DNA of 64,000 nt from HdN1 sp964473645 (GCA_964473645.1 CAYYPW010000020.1:1-64000); one strand, 5' to 3'. Positions 1-9,598 are shown, counted from the stretch's first letter. A program made the numbers and translations. Notes: generated by a model not told the origin, from the letters alone.

Positions 1-2
1 GT

Positions 3-22
3 CGCCGACATGGATGTCGGCG
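3..22. repeat. Perfect 9-bp-arm hairpin, REP-like
   Basis: Arms at 3-11 and 14-22 are exact inverted copies around a 2-base centre. The following bases to about 60 look like an intergenic repeat tail rather than coding sequence. Only one copy is in the window, so calling it a dispersed repeat is inference. It lies just past the 3' end of the UbiB-like gene on the opposite strand and could also be a transcript-end hairpin. Confidence 0.35.
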
Positions 23-121
23 TCGAGCCTACAGGGACGTATTCACGGCGTGTCCTGCAACGCAATCCCACCCAGCAACGCTTTTCCACGAATCATTAAA
101 ACAACCCGCGTACAATTAATC

Positions 122-1456
122 TCAATGCACCGACACCCAATTCTTATCCGGCTGAATCGTCAACCGATCATCCATATAAATATTCCCCTCCAACGCCAAC
201 AACCTCACATAACGATCAAAATACAACAACTGCTTCAACAACAAAGCAAACTCCCGTGGAAAATGAATCCCATGGCGCTTACCCAGCCCCACCAGATCCA
301 CCATCAACCGATTCACCTCATGCTCATTCACATACGCCATATCCAGATTCTCAGTCGGCATCACCTTATCAAACGACGCATATAAATTCTCAATATCACG
401 CGTAAACCGATCCACATCCACCGCCTCCTTGGTCAGACCGATCCCCACCATCGACTCCGCCATCCCGCGATAATCCTCCTGACCAATCGCCCAGATAAAC
501 TTCGACATCGAATCCCAGGTTTGCGGCTTGATCTTGCCCACAATCCCGAAATCAATAAAACCAATCCGCCCATCCTTCAGCACCAGCAAATTACCCGCAT
601 GCACATCCGCATGGAACGATTCACAGAACAACAAACTCGCAAACCACGTATTCATCGCCGTAATCAACGTCGCCTCAGGATTGGCCGTATATTTACGCAC
701 CGCATTCAAATCCGTAAACGACACCCCATGCAAACGCTCCATCGTCAACACACGCATCGTGCTGGCGTGCTTGTACACCATTGGCGCCATTGCCTGATCG
801 TTACCCGTGCTGCTCAAAAATTTCTGGAACGCCTCAATATTCGACGCTTCCTGAAAGAAATCACACTCTGCCAGCATACCCTTCTGAATTTCATCGACCA
901 CATCCGCGAGCGACGCCATGCTCAAATGCGGCACGAAATATTCCATCACCTTCGCCGCCACAAACAGAAAATTCAAATCCGTCAGCAGAATATCTTTCAC
1001 CCCAGGCTTCTGCACCTTGATTACCACGTCTTCACCCGTGGTCAACTTCGCCGCATACACCTGCGCAATCGATGCCGACGCCAAAGGCACCGGGTCAATC
1101 ATCGCAAACACTGTCTCTAGCGAACGCCCGAATTCTTTCTCCATCACCTCACGCATCACATGAAACGGCACGGGCGTTGTCTTATCGAGCAGCATCTGAA
1201 ACTCTTCAACATAGGCGTCTGGAAACACCGATGGTGAACTTGCGATGAACTGACCCAACTTGATATAGGTCGTCCCCAAACGCTCAAACGTCTGGCGCAA
1301 TAACTTGGGGGCAGGGGGGCGATTGCCCAACAGCCAATCTGCGCCAGTGCTTGCCAACACGCGCGCGGTTTGCCCGATACGCAGTGCACCCTTCAGGCCC
1401 ACGGCCAGACGCTCCAGCGCTGTCGGGGCTACATCGTTTGATTCATGCTTGCTCAT
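122..1456 (-). CDS. ABC1/UbiB-family atypical kinase (AarF-like)
   Basis: The protein belongs to the UbiB/ABC1/ADCK atypical kinase-like family, whose members support ubiquinone biosynthesis or lipid handling at the inner membrane. The family's KxGQ motif is present as YIKLGQF in the N-terminal third, followed by an alanine-rich nucleotide loop (ASIAQVYAAKL) and an invariant-type lysine in VVIKVQ. The catalytic loop DVHAGNLL and the metal-binding DFG (FIDFGIVGK) lie about two thirds along. I chose the start at 1456 because AGGAAAA sits about 7 bases upstream; an in-frame ATG at 1522 would add 22 residues without such a site. At about 444 residues it is shorter than E. coli UbiB, and no C-terminal transmembrane pair is evident. 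No other ubi genes are nearby, so I do not assign ubiB itself. Confidence 0.85.
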   Translation of the reverse strand: MSKHESNDVAPTALERLAVGLKGALRIGQTARVLASTGADWLLGNRPPAPKLLRQTFERLGTTYIKLGQFIASSPSVFPDAYVEEFQMLLDKTTPVPFHVMREVMEKEFGRSLETVFAMIDPVPLASASIAQVYAAKLTTGEDVVIKVQKPGVKDILLTDLNFLFVAAKVMEYFVPHLSMASLADVVDEIQKGMLAECDFFQEASNIEAFQKFLSSTGNDQAMAPMVYKHASTMRVLTMERLHGVSFTDLNAVRKYTANPEATLITAMNTWFASLLFCESFHADVHAGNLLVLKDGRIGFIDFGIVGKIKPQTWDSMSKFIWAIGQEDYRGMAESMVGIGLTKEAVDVDRFTRDIENLYASFDKVMPTENLDMAYVNEHEVNRLMVDLVGLGKRHGIHFPREFALLLKQLLYFDRYVRLLALEGNIYMDDRLTIQPDKNWVSVH

Positions 1457-1752
1457 GGTCGGTTTTCCTGTCGCCATCAATGCGGGCATTCTACCCTGAG
1501 TTATTACAAAAGCGATGCTCACGCATGACTTTCGCTGGACACTTGTTTGCTCTTTGTGTGCCTGGACGCCAAAGAGTGTGACGAGCGGTCAGGTTATGGG
1601 CCATCGTCCATCAAGAGGATGACAGCGGATGACAAGTGGCTTAACCTTAGGTAACACGGTGAATACCTGCTCGTTTTGTATGCATGGACTGAATACAACA
1701 ATCGCGATCGGGTGGTTAAGTTGGACAATAAAATCAACAGGAAAGCAGTAAC

Positions 1753-3021
1753 GTGGACTTGAATCCTCTCTCTCTTATTGAACGCAGAATCCCGGTCCCC
1801 AAAGACCTGTCAGCGATCACCGCGATCGCCACCTCGCAAGAGGTCAATCCCGAATGGCTGGGTCTCACTGAACGTGACAAAGACGCGATCTGGAGCGCCG
1901 CTGAGCGCCTCTATCGCACCGGCATCTACCCCGCCTTGCAGCTGTGCATCCGTCGTCATGGCGAGATTCTGATTAATCGCAGCATTGGGCATGTGCGCGG
2001 TAACGGCCCCGATGAGCGGGGCGACAAAGTGTTGGCGTCGCCAGACACACCTTTCTGCCTGTTCTCGGCCTCGAAAGCCATTACCGCCATGCTGATCCAT
2101 CTGCTGGAAGAACAGGGCCAGATCAACTTGCTGAACCCAGTGTCTTATTACATTCCCGAGTTTGCCCAGAACGGCAAGAAGAACATCACGATTCAGCAGA
2201 TTCTGGCGCACCGGGCAGGCATCGCGACGCTGCAACGTGAAGTCGATCCGGAAAGACTGTTCGATCACGAATTCATTATGAACGCCCTCTACGAAGCGAA
2301 GCCGACCACGGTACATGGTCGTGAGCAAGCCTATCACGCGCTGACCGGTGGTTATGTGTTGGGCGAGTTGGTGCAACGCGTGACCGGCGCCAGCATCAAG
2401 GAATACATGCGTATCAATGTGCAGGAACCGTTGGGCTTCAAGTATTTCAATTACGGCGTGACCCGTGAGCAATACCCGGATGTCGCGCGCAATTATTTTA
2501 CCGGCATGCCGCTGGTGTTTCCGTTGGGCATGGTGATTGAACGCATTTTGGGTGCGTCCCTGGAGACGGCCGTCGAAGTGTCCAATGATCCTCGCTTTTA
2601 TGAGCAGGTGATTCCGGCGGGCAACATTGTGGCCACGGCGGAAGAGTCTTCGCGATTCTTCCAGTGCTTGCTCAATGGCGGGGAGCTGAACGGCAAACGC
2701 ATATTCCAGCCGGTGACCATTGAGCGTGCCATTCAGGAAGTGGGCAAAATGCAAATGGATCGGGTGTTGTTCATGCCTATGCGGTATTCGGCAGGCATGA
2801 TGCTGGGCGATTACCCGGTGGGCTTGTATGGGCCGTCTACACCGCGTGCATTTGGCCACTTGGGCTTGACCAATAATTTCTGCTGGGCGGACCCTGAGCG
2901 TGCCATTTCGGTGTCGTTGCTGACTTCGGGTAACCCGGTAGTGGGCACCCATATGCCGTCGTTGGTGATGTTTCTGAGTTCGGTGTCGAAACGCTGTAAG
3001 CGGGTGTTCCGCAGTCATTGA
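1753..3021 (+). CDS. Serine hydrolase, class C beta-lactamase/esterase family
   Basis: This is a beta-lactamase-fold serine hydrolase of the class C/EstB/PBP-like group (beta-lactamase family Pfam), which includes esterases, peptidases and lactamases. The nucleophile motif SxxK is seen as SASK (within LFSASKAITAM), about residues 108-111. The second motif is of the Y-x-x type (YHALTGGYVLGEL), as in esterase members. The third motif region is probably the GHLGLTNN segment near the C-terminus. No signal peptide is obvious, so it may act in the cytoplasm or use an unrecognised export route. The start is a GTG with AGGAAA 8-9 bases upstream. It is a single-gene unit, divergent from the UbiB-like gene and convergent with the transglycosylase gene. 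The substrate cannot be told from the sequence, and true beta-lactamase activity is unlikely. Confidence 0.8.
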   Translation: MDLNPLSLIERRIPVPKDLSAITAIATSQEVNPEWLGLTERDKDAIWSAAERLYRTGIYPALQLCIRRHGEILINRSIGHVRGNGPDERGDKVLASPDTPFCLFSASKAITAMLIHLLEEQGQINLLNPVSYYIPEFAQNGKKNITIQQILAHRAGIATLQREVDPERLFDHEFIMNALYEAKPTTVHGREQAYHALTGGYVLGELVQRVTGASIKEYMRINVQEPLGFKYFNYGVTREQYPDVARNYFTGMPLVFPLGMVIERILGASLETAVEVSNDPRFYEQVIPAGNIVATAEESSRFFQCLLNGGELNGKRIFQPVTIERAIQEVGKMQMDRVLFMPMRYSAGMMLGDYPVGLYGPSTPRAFGHLGLTNNFCWADPERAISVSLLTSGNPVVGTHMPSLVMFLSSVSKRCKRVFRSH

Positions 3022-3049
3022 TTGCCGGCAGGTAGATTAGAACGTGTAG

Positions 3050-3099
3050 CGCCCCGAGGTGCACCGTTAGCCGTTGGCTTCCAGGTGCAGCTCGGGGCG
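3050..3099. terminator. Hairpin between convergent genes, possible bidirectional terminator
   Basis: Arms at 3050-3058 and 3091-3099 are exact 9-bp inverted copies, with a further GGTGCA/TGCACC pairing inside. It sits between the stop of the serine hydrolase gene and the stop of the lytic transglycosylase gene. A short T-rich stretch follows on the plus side (TTGTCGTTTCT). This is an intrinsic-terminator-like element for one or both genes, but the U-tract is imperfect. Confidence 0.5.
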
Positions 3100-3114
3100 T
3101 TGTCGTTTCTGGTA

Positions 3115-5274
3115 TCAGTTCAGCACCACGCGTCGGCTGCTGGGGTGCGGCGGGATATAGGCAATATCTTTAGCCAGCATCGGCGTCTTGCCGAGATGGT
3201 GGCGATAAATGGCCTGATAGGTCATCACATTCTTCACGTAGTCGCGGGTTTCGGTGAAAGGAATGGTTTCAATCCAGATATCGCCTGGCATGGGCGTATC
3301 ACGTGGTTGCCATTTGCGTGCCCGCCCAGCCCCCGCGTTATAGGCGGCGGTGGCCAATACCGCGTTGCCATCCAGTTGTCGTTGCAGTTTGCCCAGATAA
3401 GTCGTGCCCAGGCGGATGTTGATCTCGGGCTGCATGATTTGCATATTGTTGCTGAGCCGCATGCCGAGCGACTTTGCGACTTCACGCGCGGTGGCGGGCA
3501 TCAATTGCATGTAGCCCAGCGCGCCAACGGGGGATTTAGCCTCTTGCCAGAAGGCGCTTTCCTGACGGATTACGGCGTAGGTCCATTCCGGTGTAATACC
3601 GGCTTCGCTGGCGCGTTGTTTGACGGTGCTGGTGAAAAGTATGGGAAAACGAATGCTCAAATCATTCTGTGCAGACGATTGTTGTGCCAACAGTATTGCA
3701 TGCAAATGCCAACCCGCTTGGTGAGCGATAAGAGCACCAGCAATTTTTTCATTTTCAGACACAAATTTCACGGCATGAAAAAGTTCTCGACGTGCATCTG
3801 CTTCTTGTCCCAATGCCTGAAATTCCAGTACGCGGTTAATTGAGGGGCTTTTGCGTACAATGTCGCGCATCGATCCTTCGAGACTGTATTTTGTACTGTT
3901 GAGCGTCAGTGGCTGACCAATGCGTGTGCTTGCCAAAAACCCATAAAAACTCCGGTTTTTGGCGAGGAGTTCAAATGCGGTGGCAGGCGGCGCGGAATCT
4001 TCGATTAAGGCTTTGACCCGCGCCGGAAACGTTTCACGCAGACGGTAAGGGTCGCCTAGCGCCGCCATGAAGTTGCGGTGAATATCCATCACGGAATAAG
4101 CCGCATGCGGCTGGTAGAGTTGGGGTTGGGTCAGTTGGCGAGTGGCGTAATAGCCTTCCAGCCATTGATCGGTGCGGGCGCGCCAGTATTGCCACATCAA
4201 TTGGTTGCGCTCGGTGTCATTGGCCGCTGAGAGCCAGCGTTCAGCACGTTCCCAATCTTGATGACGAATGGCACTGCGCACTCCGATCGGCACCACATCG
4301 GGGGCGCCCACGGCGAGGGCCGCGTTCAACCAATACTCGGCCTCTGGCGAAAAATTCACCATCATAAAGCGGGCGATTTGCAACAAAATGCGTTGTTTTT
4401 GCTCTCGCGAGAAGTCCAAACGCTTGTTGTAAGTGTGCCAAAGTTGGCCAGCCAGATGCGGATCACGTTGTGCCAGTTTTTCCAGCCCGGTGGTGATCAC
4501 GGGCGTTACGTTTTGCCCCCAGCCCATGTAACGCTCGGTTTTGGAGATGCGTGCCGCATCGTTGTAAACCTCCCGCCATTCCTTTACCAACGCCATGCGG
4601 GGCGCGCTGACATAACGCTCAAGATACGAGGCTAATTGCGGTTTGTTATTGCGATAAGCCTTCTCCATGCGATCGAGCGCTTGTTTTTCGGTGATCGGAT
4701 GCTTCTTTTTCCAGGCGGTGAACAGCTCATCGCATGCGCTGGCTTGGGGGTAGCCGACCGACCACAGTTTTTCTGCTGCCTTGAAGGCGGTGGCGGTGTC
4801 GCCGGTGGCAAGTTTTGCGCGGTAATAAAGGCAATCGAATTCCTCACCAAACTGCCCCGGTGCCGAATGCTTGAGAATCATGGGCCAATCGCCCTCTGCG
4901 GCCTGGGCTCGCAGCCAGGCATGACTCATGCGCAAACCCGCTGGCGAATCCTGATACTTGAGCGCGAAGCGTTTGACTTCGTCAAATGAGATCGGCCCCA
5001 GATGCAGTGAGTATTCCTGCAGTTTGAGATAAGGGTATAGCGGGTAGTCTTTCAGGCGCGCAGTGAGCGACTTGAACTCCGCGATGCGATTGGATTTTTT
5101 GGCTGCCAAGGCCTGCTTATAGAGCGCTCGCTGTTGTGCATAGGCGGCGGTGTTGCCGGTGGCATGCACGGCGGGAATCCAGCCCGAAACAGACAGTGCC
5201 AAGGCAGCAAGGCCCAAGGGACGCAGCAGGGACAGGAGGCGGGTACGGAGGTGGCGTGTATTGGTAGTATTCAT
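3115..5274 (-). CDS. slt: Soluble lytic murein transglycosylase (Slt70 type)
   Basis: It cleaves the MurNAc-GlcNAc bond of peptidoglycan with 1,6-anhydro ring formation, acting in the periplasm during wall turnover. A signal peptide spans roughly residues 1-38 (LLRPLGLAALALSVSGW then VHA). A long alpha-helical superhelix covers about residues 45-540, as in the Slt70 doughnut. The SLT catalytic domain follows, with the catalytic Glu in RQESAF, the GALGYMQLMPATA motif and the AAYNAGAGR motif. At 719 residues it is somewhat longer than E. coli Slt70. It is transcribed away from the PilZ gene and converges on the serine hydrolase gene. The start at 5274 gives a normal signal peptide, although its ribosome-binding site is weak. 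The assignment to the family is very firm. Confidence 0.93.
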   Translation of the reverse strand: MNTTNTRHLRTRLLSLLRPLGLAALALSVSGWIPAVHATGNTAAYAQQRALYKQALAAKKSNRIAEFKSLTARLKDYPLYPYLKLQEYSLHLGPISFDEVKRFALKYQDSPAGLRMSHAWLRAQAAEGDWPMILKHSAPGQFGEEFDCLYYRAKLATGDTATAFKAAEKLWSVGYPQASACDELFTAWKKKHPITEKQALDRMEKAYRNNKPQLASYLERYVSAPRMALVKEWREVYNDAARISKTERYMGWGQNVTPVITTGLEKLAQRDPHLAGQLWHTYNKRLDFSREQKQRILLQIARFMMVNFSPEAEYWLNAALAVGAPDVVPIGVRSAIRHQDWERAERWLSAANDTERNQLMWQYWRARTDQWLEGYYATRQLTQPQLYQPHAAYSVMDIHRNFMAALGDPYRLRETFPARVKALIEDSAPPATAFELLAKNRSFYGFLASTRIGQPLTLNSTKYSLEGSMRDIVRKSPSINRVLEFQALGQEADARRELFHAVKFVSENEKIAGALIAHQAGWHLHAILLAQQSSAQNDLSIRFPILFTSTVKQRASEAGITPEWTYAVIRQESAFWQEAKSPVGALGYMQLMPATAREVAKSLGMRLSNNMQIMQPEINIRLGTTYLGKLQRQLDGNAVLATAAYNAGAGRARKWQPRDTPMPGDIWIETIPFTETRDYVKNVMTYQAIYRHHLGKTPMLAKDIAYIPPHPSSRRVVLN

Positions 5275-5525
5275 CGGTCACAAACAATTCAGGGCATCAC
5301 TTAAATTTAAACCATTTACAGCGTCAAGACGTTGTGTGTGCAACATTTTTCTCAGAGGCCATGAAGAATTCTGAACCGCAGAAGGAAAGTTTTGTGCCAA
5401 GTAAATAGTCGTCACAAAAAAAATAAATGCACCGTAACCGGGCTGGTCGAGTTGAGGCTGCGCAAAGAGCATCTACACTCATTATAAAACCAACGCACTG
5501 TCGCATACTCGAGTCAAACTCTGCT

Positions 5526-5915
5526 ATGCCGTACTCTATGGAAAAAAGAATCCACGAAAAACGCGTTATCAAACGCCACCAACTGCGCTACTACCTCAAG
5601 GTCTACAACAGAAAGACAGGTAAACCTATTGGCTATATTGTCAATATCTCAACAGAAGGCATGCGCCTGGTGAGCCACATTCCGTTGCTGACACATAGCG
5701 TGTTCCAGTTTCGTATCAAGCTGCCGCGGGAAATCGAAGGCGAGCGTAATATCGATTTCGACGCCCTGTCTTGTTGGTGTCGTCCCGATGTGAGCCCGGA
5801 TTGTTTCGATACCGGCTTTAAGCTGATCGACGCACCCAAATCCTTGCTGGATCTGGTGGAATCGCTGACCCAATATTTTACTTTCGGAGTCTTGCCCGCC
5901 GGTCAGGAAGAATAG
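5526..5915 (+). CDS. PilZ-domain protein (c-di-GMP binding candidate)
   Basis: This is a 129-residue single-domain PilZ protein. The two halves of the c-di-GMP signature are visible: an arginine-rich stretch near the N-terminus (KRVIKRHQLR) and the D/NxSxxG box as NISTEGMRL about 30 residues later. Family knowledge says such proteins bind cyclic di-GMP and pass the signal to a partner controlling motility, pili or exopolysaccharide. An upstream in-frame ATG at 5427 would add 33 residues that do not look like protein; starts at 5526 or 5538 fit the domain boundary better. It is divergent from slt and followed by a strong terminator, so it is a single-gene unit. The partner is unknown. Confidence 0.85.
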   Translation: MPYSMEKRIHEKRVIKRHQLRYYLKVYNRKTGKPIGYIVNISTEGMRLVSHIPLLTHSVFQFRIKLPREIEGERNIDFDALSCWCRPDVSPDCFDTGFKLIDAPKSLLDLVESLTQYFTFGVLPAGQEE

Positions 5916-5940
5916 TCAACGCCAGTTCGCTAATCGCATA

Positions 5941-5977
5941 CACGCCCGCCAGGGTTACCTGGCGGGCGTGGTTTTTT
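5941..5977 (+). terminator. Rho-independent terminator of the PilZ gene
   Basis: A perfect 13-bp GC-rich stem (5941-5953 with 5958-5970) encloses a four-base loop and is followed by G and six T residues. It begins 26 bases after the PilZ stop codon. Confidence 0.93.
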
Positions 5978-6067
5978 GTGAAGTGTTGTCGTAGGCAGGC
6001 GGTTGCGTAAACGGCGGGCAATTGTCAGAATCGGCCAAATCCCCCACGTCGACAGTCTGAATCCACT

Positions 6068-7000
6068 ATGCGCTCAACATTATCTAAGTGTGCAACCTCT
6101 GTGATGCGTTCAAAGTCCATGTCGTCTTCTGTTTCATCCCGGTTTCGCCAGTCGCTGGCGGGGTTCGCTCTTTCGGTGATGCTGGCAGGGTCGCCTGCCT
6201 GGGCGCTCGCACCCGAGATAGAGGTGGATCGCCTGTTGCTGGCGGCCGAGGAACGTATCGAGCAACAGGACTTTGCGGGGGCGCTGATATTTCTCGAACG
6301 TGTGCCGCCCCTTAAAGTGAAGGCACCGGTGCAGTATTTCTTTTTGGCTGGCAAAGCGCGCATCGAAACGGGCAGTGCTGCCGCTGCCAAACCCTTGCTT
6401 GAACAATATGTCGAACGCGCCGGGCGGGAGGGCGAGTATTACCAGCAATCGCTGCAATTGCTCACCCGCATCGAACAGCAATCCGAGCAAGCCGCAAAAC
6501 AACAACAGCAAGATGTGATTGCCAAAGCCGGTGAAGAAACATCGGTGGCGTCCAATGGCGATCAGCGTCGTGGCGATGCCTATGACCAAAAGGTAAAGTC
6601 ACTCTACCTGGGAGCAGATCTGAAGGATGCGCTGGTCACTCATGTCAATGGTCTGCTTCGCACCTATGCGCACATCGAGGGCAAGATCAAGAATATTGAT
6701 CGTGGGGACGGGATTCGTTATAGCGTCTCGGTGCGTGATAAAGGGGAGTTGATGCTCACCGAAACCCGGCGCGTGAAAGCGGCGGGCGGCGCTGTGCAAA
6801 ACCAGATCAACGTGCAACCGCTGAATACCTTTGGCGTGAGCCCCTTTGTAGATTACCGCTGTAGCAAGGCCGCCGACAGTTGCTACATCAAGAACCCCTC
6901 CGATGGCGAAGACTGGATCAAGATTGCCTTTGACGAAGCGGGCGCGAAGGAATTGGCGACTGCCCTGGAGCGCTTGATCAAGGCTCTGCAGCGAGGCTAA
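6068..7000 (+). CDS. Exported protein of unknown function with helical-repeat N-terminal half
   Basis: I do not recognise a named family. The N-terminus has a Sec-type signal (FRQSLAGFALSVMLAGSPAWALA, cut here to its features: basic start, hydrophobic core, AWALA cleavage region). Residues about 50-150 are alpha-helical with TPR-like spacing (FAGALIFLERVPP, YFFLAGKARIETG, LEQYVERAG), followed by a Gln-rich linker. The C-terminal half (about 180-310) carries two cysteines (YRCSKAADSCYIK) that could form a disulfide. ATGs at 6068, 6104 and 6119 are all possible starts and none has a good ribosome-binding site; 6119 would give the tidiest signal peptide. It stands alone between the PilZ terminator and the acyl-CoA dehydrogenase pair. 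Confidence 0.65.
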   Translation: MRSTLSKCATSVMRSKSMSSSVSSRFRQSLAGFALSVMLAGSPAWALAPEIEVDRLLLAAEERIEQQDFAGALIFLERVPPLKVKAPVQYFFLAGKARIETGSAAAAKPLLEQYVERAGREGEYYQQSLQLLTRIEQQSEQAAKQQQQDVIAKAGEETSVASNGDQRRGDAYDQKVKSLYLGADLKDALVTHVNGLLRTYAHIEGKIKNIDRGDGIRYSVSVRDKGELMLTETRRVKAAGGAVQNQINVQPLNTFGVSPFVDYRCSKAADSCYIKNPSDGEDWIKIAFDEAGAKELATALERLIKALQRG

Positions 7001-7204
7001 TCGGCTAACGCCTGTTCGACCATCGCCTGTTTGACACTAGCCGACTGGCACAGTCTGGCAATTCGCTTGTCAATTTAAGTCATTCAAAATCCGGTGGGCA
7101 CGTGTGAACATTGAGTCACGATCTGCCCACCGCGCCCTGCGCATGGATTTTCCGACCGTCGATAACGTGGTGGGCAGCCCTGTTTACAGCCTGAGGGACC
7201 CCAC

Positions 7205-8410
7205 ATGGATCTGACCATCAAACCGGAATACCGGCAATTCCGAGACGAAGTACGCACCTTTTTACAAACGCATCTGACTGACGATCTGCGTGAAGCCGGG
7301 CGTTTGTCTACCAGCGTATTTCACGATGTCGAGCGCAGCATGGCTTGGCAAAAGATCCTCCATCAACAGGGTTGGGCTGCACCTCACTGGCCGAAGAAAT
7401 TTGGCGGTACCGGTTGGGACGTGGTGCAACGCGCCATTTTTGCCGAGGAATCGCTGATGGCCGATGCGCCGGCCATGATACCCATGGGTTTGCATATGTG
7501 TGGGCCGTGCATTATCGGTTGCGGCACTCAGGAGCAGAAAGACTATTACTTGCCGCGCATTTTGTCGGGTGAGGATTTCTGGTGTCAGGGGTATTCCGAA
7601 CCGGGGGCGGGGTCAGATCTTGCATCATTGCAAACCTCTGCCGACGCAGATGGCGATGATTACATTATCAATGGCACCAAGATCTGGACGACTTACGCCC
7701 ATTACGCTAACAAGATTTTCTGTCTGGTGCGCACGCGCAAAGATTGCAAACCCCAGGAAGGCATTTCGTTTCTGCTGATCGATATGAACACGCCGGGGAT
7801 TACTGTCGAGCCAATTATCGGGCTCGACATGGTGCGCGAACAGAACACCGTATTTTTCGATAACGTACGCGTGCCCAAAGCCAATCGCATTGGCGCCGAA
7901 AACGAGGGCTGGACGGTCGCCAAATACCTTCTGCAATTCGAACGGGGTGGTCAGGAATATGCGCCTGCCTTGCATCACGGGCTCAAACAGGTAAAAGCCA
8001 TGGCCGCTGAAGAATTTGGTTCTTGGGGCGGACGCTTGAGCGACGATGCGGCTTTCATGCGCAAGGTGCATGAAGCCGAAATTGATATCACCGCACTGGA
8101 ATTCACCGAAAATCGTATCAAATCTGCCTTGGGCAGTGGGCAAAACCCCGGTGCACTGGCGTCCATGACCAAGATTCTCGGCACCGAGCTTAGCCAGCGC
8201 GTTACGGAGTTGGCCATTGAGGCCGTGGGCGTCTATGGCTTGCCGTTACAGGTCGATGCCATCCAGCCCGGTGCCCATTTGCCTTTTGTGGGGCCGGATT
8301 ATGCCCTGACCGCTATGCCACGCTACCTCAACACGCGGGCCACCACCATTTATGGAGGTTCCAACGAGGTACAGCGCGGCATTATCGCCAAAATGGTATT
8401 GGGCCTATAA
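7205..8410 (+). CDS. Acyl-CoA dehydrogenase, large (PimC-like) subunit
   Basis: This is an FAD-dependent acyl-CoA dehydrogenase that makes the alpha,beta double bond in a beta-oxidation-type step. The signatures seen are GYSEPGAGSDLA (FAD/substrate loop, about residues 129-140), KIWTTYAHYAN, and the C-terminal IYGGSNEVQRGIIAKMVLG. The usual catalytic Glu of medium-chain enzymes (the E of YEGT) is replaced by Gly (YGGS). A candidate base is Glu246 in QFERGG, near the position used by the larger subunit of mycobacterial ChsE4-ChsE5. The next gene encodes a second dehydrogenase-fold protein 22 bases downstream, and the pair resembles pimeloyl-CoA dehydrogenase large and small subunits. Heteromer formation is inferred. 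GAGGGA precedes the start. Confidence 0.88.
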   Translation: MDLTIKPEYRQFRDEVRTFLQTHLTDDLREAGRLSTSVFHDVERSMAWQKILHQQGWAAPHWPKKFGGTGWDVVQRAIFAEESLMADAPAMIPMGLHMCGPCIIGCGTQEQKDYYLPRILSGEDFWCQGYSEPGAGSDLASLQTSADADGDDYIINGTKIWTTYAHYANKIFCLVRTRKDCKPQEGISFLLIDMNTPGITVEPIIGLDMVREQNTVFFDNVRVPKANRIGAENEGWTVAKYLLQFERGGQEYAPALHHGLKQVKAMAAEEFGSWGGRLSDDAAFMRKVHEAEIDITALEFTENRIKSALGSGQNPGALASMTKILGTELSQRVTELAIEAVGVYGLPLQVDAIQPGAHLPFVGPDYALTAMPRYLNTRATTIYGGSNEVQRGIIAKMVLGL

Positions 8411-8432
8411 CGACTGATGAGGAACGCATAAC

Positions 8433-9581
8433 ATGAATTTCGACCTGAACGAAGAGCAGCAGATGCTGGTCGACAGCATCCAGAAATTTCTCAAGAACGA
8501 TTATAGCTTTGAAGTGCGCCGCAAACTGGCGCGCTCCGCCTTGGGTTTCAGTGAGCAACACTGGAAAACCTTCGCCGAACTAGGGTGGCTCAGTGTGCCA
8601 TTTTCTGCAGAAAACGGCGGTTTTGGCGGCTCCGCCATCGATGTCATGCTAATGCATGAAGCCTTTGGTACCGCCATGATTACCGAACCCATGATACCGA
8701 CCATTCTGCTGGGCGGACGCTTGTTGGAGCTGCTGGGAAGTGCAGCACAAAAGCAGACCCTGCTGACAGCGGTAATACAAGGTGAATTGCAATTGGCACT
8801 GGCCTATAACGAGCGTATTGCGCGCAACAATCCGGCCGTGGTCGGCTGTTCTGCGCGCCGCGATGGCGATAAATATATTCTCAACGGTGAAAAGATCGCC
8901 GTGCTTAACGGCCATGCCGCCGGTAAATTGCTGGTGACTGCACGCACCCAAGGCGATGTGCGCAGCGAAACCGGGATCAGTGTCTTTATCGTAGACGCAT
9001 ACGCCGCCGGTGTGGAACGCCGATCCTACACAACGGTGGATGGATTACGCGCCGCCGATATCACTCTCAGCAATGTGCAGGTCGAGGCAGATCAATTGGT
9101 GGGCGCCGACGGCGCAGCCTTCGAAGCCATCGATACCGTGCTCGACGAAGCGACACTGGCGCTCTGTGCTGAAGCGGTGGGGGCGATGGAAGTGCTGTAC
9201 AAAACCACGGTGGATTATTGCAAAACCCGCAAACAGTTCGGTGTGCCCATTGGTAAGTTCCAGGTGTTGCAATTTCGCATGGCCGACATGTTCATGGCTC
9301 ACGAGCAGAGTAAATCCATGATTTACATGGCGGCGTTGCGTAGCCTTGAAGGCCGTGCTGCGGCCCGCAAAGCGATTTCTGCCTGTAAGGTATACATCGG
9401 CAAGGCAGGGCGCCATATCGGTCAGGAAGCAGTACAGCTGCATGGCGGCATGGGCATGACCGACGAACTGAACGTCGGGTATTACTTTAAACGGTTGACA
9501 GCGATCGATGCGTTGCTCGGTAATGTTGACTATCACCTCGACCGTTATTCCCGTTGTGAAAGCACGGGCGAGGCTGCCTGA
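8433..9581 (+). CDS. Acyl-CoA dehydrogenase, small (PimD-like) subunit
   Basis: This acyl-CoA dehydrogenase-fold protein begins NFDLNEEQQML, as small subunits of the pimeloyl-CoA dehydrogenase type do. The middle beta domain is shorter and less conserved than in the upstream protein (ALAYNERIARNNP in place of the usual TEPxxGSD loop). The C-terminal helical domain has CKTRKQFGVPIGKFQVLQ, the dehydrogenase signature, and EAVQLHGGMGMTDE. The YEGT-type catalytic element is absent. This suggests a partner subunit contributing FAD-binding surface rather than an independent enzyme. It is co-transcribed with the large subunit (22-base gap, GAGGA ribosome-binding site). The chain type handled (fatty, dicarboxylic or sterol side chain) cannot be settled here. 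Confidence 0.85.
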   Translation: MNFDLNEEQQMLVDSIQKFLKNDYSFEVRRKLARSALGFSEQHWKTFAELGWLSVPFSAENGGFGGSAIDVMLMHEAFGTAMITEPMIPTILLGGRLLELLGSAAQKQTLLTAVIQGELQLALAYNERIARNNPAVVGCSARRDGDKYILNGEKIAVLNGHAAGKLLVTARTQGDVRSETGISVFIVDAYAAGVERRSYTTVDGLRAADITLSNVQVEADQLVGADGAAFEAIDTVLDEATLALCAEAVGAMEVLYKTTVDYCKTRKQFGVPIGKFQVLQFRMADMFMAHEQSKSMIYMAALRSLEGRAAARKAISACKVYIGKAGRHIGQEAVQLHGGMGMTDELNVGYYFKRLTAIDALLGNVDYHLDRYSRCESTGEAA

Positions 9582-9598
9582 ACGCGGTTTAAGTAACG

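Noticed and set aside
1810..3018. 402-codon minus-strand open frame
   Set aside because: It is antisense to the serine hydrolase gene, His/Arg/Gln rich and lacks motifs, so it is a shadow frame.
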